Assembly (NCBI RefSeq): GCF_051014445.1
Contig: NW_027488368.1
Location: forward strand, 21,054,001-21,118,000
Length of the DNA: 64,000 nt
Source: Colletes latitarsis
Taxonomy: Eukaryota; Arthropoda; Insecta; Hymenoptera; Colletidae
Direction: 5' to 3'
The notes beneath the pieces were generated by a model, which searched no databases, was not told the DNA's origin, and saw only the letters and a program-made list of their open reading frames with translations. Position numbers and translations under genes: made by a program. Positions 63,301 through 64,000 of the stretch are shown here, one piece after another; the stretch's first letter is position 1; each line of letters opens with the position of its first letter.

Positions 63301-64000
63301 CACACTGAAACAGTCGATTAAACCTGGTTTGGATCAATATTTTAGAGGATAACGCATGTTAGGTCTAGGTTAGGTCTGGGATTTTCACTCATCAGACTCA
63401 TACTTTCACATTCTTCACATACTTTTTGAACGGATCCTGGGTTTTTTCTGGTTTGGATCACGTAGTAATGTGGTACCACACTGAAACAATCAATTAAAAC
63501 TGGTATTGATAAATATTTTAGAGGATAACGCATGTTAGGTCTGGGATAGGTCTGGGATTTGCCCTCATCAGACTCATACTTTCGGACACTTCACATACTC
63601 GTTGAACAGATCCTGGGTTATTTTCGGGTTTGGATCACATAGTAATGTTGTACCACACTGAAACAGTCGATTAAACCTGGTTTGGATCAATATTTTAGAG
63701 GATAACGCATGTTAGGTCTAGGTTAGGGGTGGGATTTTCACACATCAGACTCATACATTCGCATTCTTCACATACTTGTTGAACGGATCCTGGGTTTTTT
63801 CTGGTTTGGTTCACGTAGTAATGTGGGACCACACTGAAACAATCAATTAAACCTGGTTTGCATCAATATCTTAGAGGACAACGCAAGTTAGGTCTGGGAT
63901 AGGTCTGGGATTTGCCCTCATCAGGGTCATACTTTCGCAGTTCTAACATACATGTTGACCTGATCGAGTGTTTTTTCTGCTTTGGATCACGTAGTAAAGT

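Larger units (their letters stand above)
1..64000. repeat. Satellite DNA array, 176-bp monomer, head-to-tail
   Basis: The entire window consists of a 176-bp tandem repeat. The TAAACC-type motif recurs at 1, 177, 353, 529, 705 and 881, and the same spacing (165-177 bp) holds wherever I checked to the right edge. All units point the same way and no unrelated sequence interrupts them. Each monomer contains, in order: TAAACCTGGTTTCGATCAAT, ATTTTAGAGGATAACGCATG, a GTTAGGTCTRG tandem pair, a TCATCAGRCTCATACTTTCGC block, CACATACTTGTTGAA, GATCCTGGG plus a T-run, GGATCACGTAGTAATG and GGTACCACACTGAAAC. The array runs off both ends. Such arrays are typical of eukaryotic centromeric or pericentromeric heterochromatin; that location is inferred. 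I do not recognise the family. Confidence 0.97.
56140..64000 (+). repeat. Region E: mosaic satellite to the window edge
   Basis: About 45 monomers. It begins where the 10.7-kb unit ends and contains internal duplications of six monomers (56.65 to 57.71 kb, about 1058 bp), five monomers (57.13-57.59 to 58.01-58.47 kb, 881 bp) and eight monomers (1409 bp), plus a dispersed 5286-bp pair. The array is still running at 64000. Confidence 0.85.

Noticed and set aside
1..64000. CRISPR array
   Set aside because: There are no short identical repeats separated by unique spacers; the whole 176-bp unit is repeated, including what would be spacers.
1..64000. CENP-B box in the monomers
   Set aside because: I looked for the core TTCG....A..CGGG on both strands. 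TTTCGATCAATATTTT and TTTCGCATTCTTC lack the CGGG half, and no reverse match was seen.

Overview
The whole 64 kb is one uninterrupted array of tandem satellite DNA. The basic unit is 176 bp, head-to-tail, all in one orientation, about 364 units. The motif TAAACC recurs at 1, 177, 353, 529, 705 and 881. I see no protein gene, rRNA, tRNA, transposon or unique spacer anywhere. A long array of this kind points to eukaryotic constitutive heterochromatin, such as a centromere, pericentromere or subtelomere. I do not recognise the family and cannot name the organism. One monomer counted by hand is about 39% G+C. Typical monomer landmarks are an 11-bp tandem pair (GTTAGGTCTAG/GTTAGGTCTGG), a TCATACTTTCGC block, a T-run of 5-7, and a KpnI-centred palindrome of up to 16 bp near the monomer end.

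Monomers differ from each other in a patterned way, and the pattern recurs over kilobases as higher-order repeats (HORs). Region A (1-9347) holds about 1.8 copies of a 5108-bp, 29-monomer unit. A 0.6-kb transition (9348-9949) follows. Region B (9950-22797) holds just over two copies of a 5107-bp, 29-monomer unit, cut off by a 1585-bp nine-monomer duplication. Region C (22798-34707) is a mosaic of shorter shared blocks. Region D (34708-56139) is a direct tandem duplication of 10,716 bp (about 61 monomers) in which I found no mismatch by spot comparison. Region E (56140-64000) is another mosaic, with a 1409-bp eight-monomer tandem duplication and a dispersed block shared at a 5286-bp offset.

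No genes work together here. What the window records is repeat evolution: unequal exchange in register by whole monomers, conversion-like patches, an 11-bp slippage variant that spread with larger blocks, and local runs of newly amplified monomers. The many 60-90 residue reading frames are by-products of the 176-bp period (176 = 3x58+2) and are not annotated as genes. All similarity statements come from reading by eye, so percentages are deliberately not given except where individual differences are listed.
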